36,308 bases of DNA. Origin: an uncultured Pelagibacteraceae bacterium (lineage in GTDB: Bacteria; Pseudomonadota; Alphaproteobacteria; Pelagibacterales; AG-422-B15). This document shows positions 35,820-36,308 of the stretch, piece by piece. The stretch spans positions 103,241-139,548 of the forward strand of contig CABYZQ010000004.1 of assembly GCA_902523535.1 (NCBI GenBank), in the 5' to 3' direction. The notes under the pieces are model-generated. The model was not told the origin of the DNA and ran no database searches. It saw only the letters and a program-made list of their open reading frames with translations. A program made the position numbers and the translations under genes. Within the stretch, counting starts at the first letter, position 1; each line of letters starts with the position of its first letter.

Positions 35820-36011
35820 ATGAAAGTAGAAGAAATAAGAAAAAAAACAAATGATCAGCTTAAAACAGAGCTGAGCAACCTACATAAAGAGTCTTTTAAC
35901 TTAAGATTCCAAAAGAGCTCCGGTCAGTTGGAAAATACCTCTCGTATATTTAAAGTTAGAAAGCTAATAGCAAGAATAAAAACAATAATGAATGAAAAAT
36001 TAGGAAATTAA
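35820..36011 (+). CDS. rpmC: 50S ribosomal protein L29
   Basis: A 63-residue two-helix protein near the tunnel exit. It starts [18 protein letters not shown] and has the conserved [20 protein letters not shown] segment (24-43). AAAGGAAAAAG precedes the ATG as ribosome site. One base separates it from rpsQ. Confidence 0.97.
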   Translation: MKVEEIRKKTNDQLKTELSNLHKESFNLRFQKSSGQLENTSRIFKVRKLIARIKTIMNEKLGN

Positions 36012-36012
36012 T

Positions 36013-36240
36013 ATGCCAAAAAAAATACTTCAGGGAACAGTAATCAGCAATAAACAAGATAAGACAATCACAGTGCTAGTTGAAAGAAAGTTTAAGCATC
36101 CTTTTTTAAAGAAAGTTATTAGGCGCTCAAAAAAGTACAGTGCACACGATCCTGAAAATCAATTTAATACTGGTGATAAGGTAAAGATAATGGAGTCAAA
36201 ACCAATTTCAAAACTTAAAAGATGGGTAGCTGTAAGTTAG
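36013..36240 (+). CDS. rpsQ: 30S ribosomal protein S17
   Basis: A 75-residue OB-fold protein binding 16S rRNA. It starts [19 protein letters not shown], with [20 protein letters not shown] (23-42), [19 protein letters not shown] and a RWVAV end. Its stop is followed without a gap by the rplN start. Confidence 0.98.
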   Translation: MPKKILQGTVISNKQDKTITVLVERKFKHPFLKKVIRRSKKYSAHDPENQFNTGDKVKIMESKPISKLKRWVAVS

Positions 36241-36308
36241 ATGATACAAGTTGAGTCAAGGCTAAGTGTAGCAGATAATTCAGGGGCAAAAGAAGTTCTC
36301 TGTATAAA
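36241..36308 (+). CDS. rplN: 50S ribosomal protein L14 (partial, N-terminus only)
   Basis: The last 68 bases encode MIQVESRLSVADNSGAKEVL and then CI, the conserved L14 start (VADNSGA). The gene runs off the right edge and continues the S10/spc order expected after rpsQ. Confidence 0.96.
   Translation, partial: MIQVESRLSVADNSGAKEVLCI

Overview
The window is AT-rich, tightly packed bacterial chromosome that looks like a streamlined marine alphaproteobacterium (SAR11-like or one of the AEGEAN-169/HIMB59-type lineages; this placement is inference). Supporting signs are a proteorhodopsin, an alphaproteobacterial-type F1-ATPase inhibitor zeta subunit (DUF1476), intergenic gaps of mostly 0-30 bp, and the order tuf, trnW, secE, nusG, rplKAJL, rpoBC, rpsL, rpsG, fusA, rpsJ onward with no second tuf between fusA and rpsJ. 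No stretch longer than 300 bp lacks a gene or RNA.

Left part (1-7068): purine genes purQ (partial), purS and purC on the minus strand; a divergent pair with the zeta subunit and a lysine-rich single-pass membrane protein; then purB, map and sfsA on minus. A CinA-N/MoCF-type protein and a proteorhodopsin follow on plus. The proteorhodopsin has all proton-pump residues and glutamine at the spectral tuning position, so it should absorb blue light; it ends in a strong intrinsic terminator. A tRNA-Leu(UAA) and a convergent NAD kinase close this part.

Middle (7148-15435), the accessory-like region: glycerol kinase overlapping a class II aldolase-family gene, a metal-free NAD-dependent formate dehydrogenase with every catalytic residue, and a histidine-box membrane hydroxylase. 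Next is the most unusual locus: a tRNA-Thr(UGU) gene whose 3' two-thirds (52 bp) is repeated perfectly 909 bp away, with only an HNH endonuclease gene between the copies. This has the layout of a minimal tRNA-targeting integrative element, without a visible integrase. Beyond the tRNA lies a two-gene unit: an inverse-autotransporter beta-barrel protein with no passenger, and a separate secreted cysteine-containing protein. A 32-residue membrane micro-ORF and the rRNA methyltransferase RlmB follow.

Right part (15487-36308): a long, apparently co-directional expression superoperon: tRNA-Tyr, tRNA-Gly, tuf, tRNA-Trp, secE, nusG, rplK, rplA, rplJ, rplL, rpoB, rpoC, then (after a promoter and a terminator-like hairpin) rpsL, rpsG, fusA, rpsJ, rplC, rplD, rplW, rplB, rpsS, rplV, rpsC, rplP, rpmC, rpsQ and the start of rplN.

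Taken together the genes suggest a photoheterotroph that supplements energy with light-driven proton pumping and with NADH from formate, and can phosphorylate glycerol. The candidates for undescribed biology are the tRNA-Thr/HNH mini-element and the barrel-plus-secreted-partner pair.
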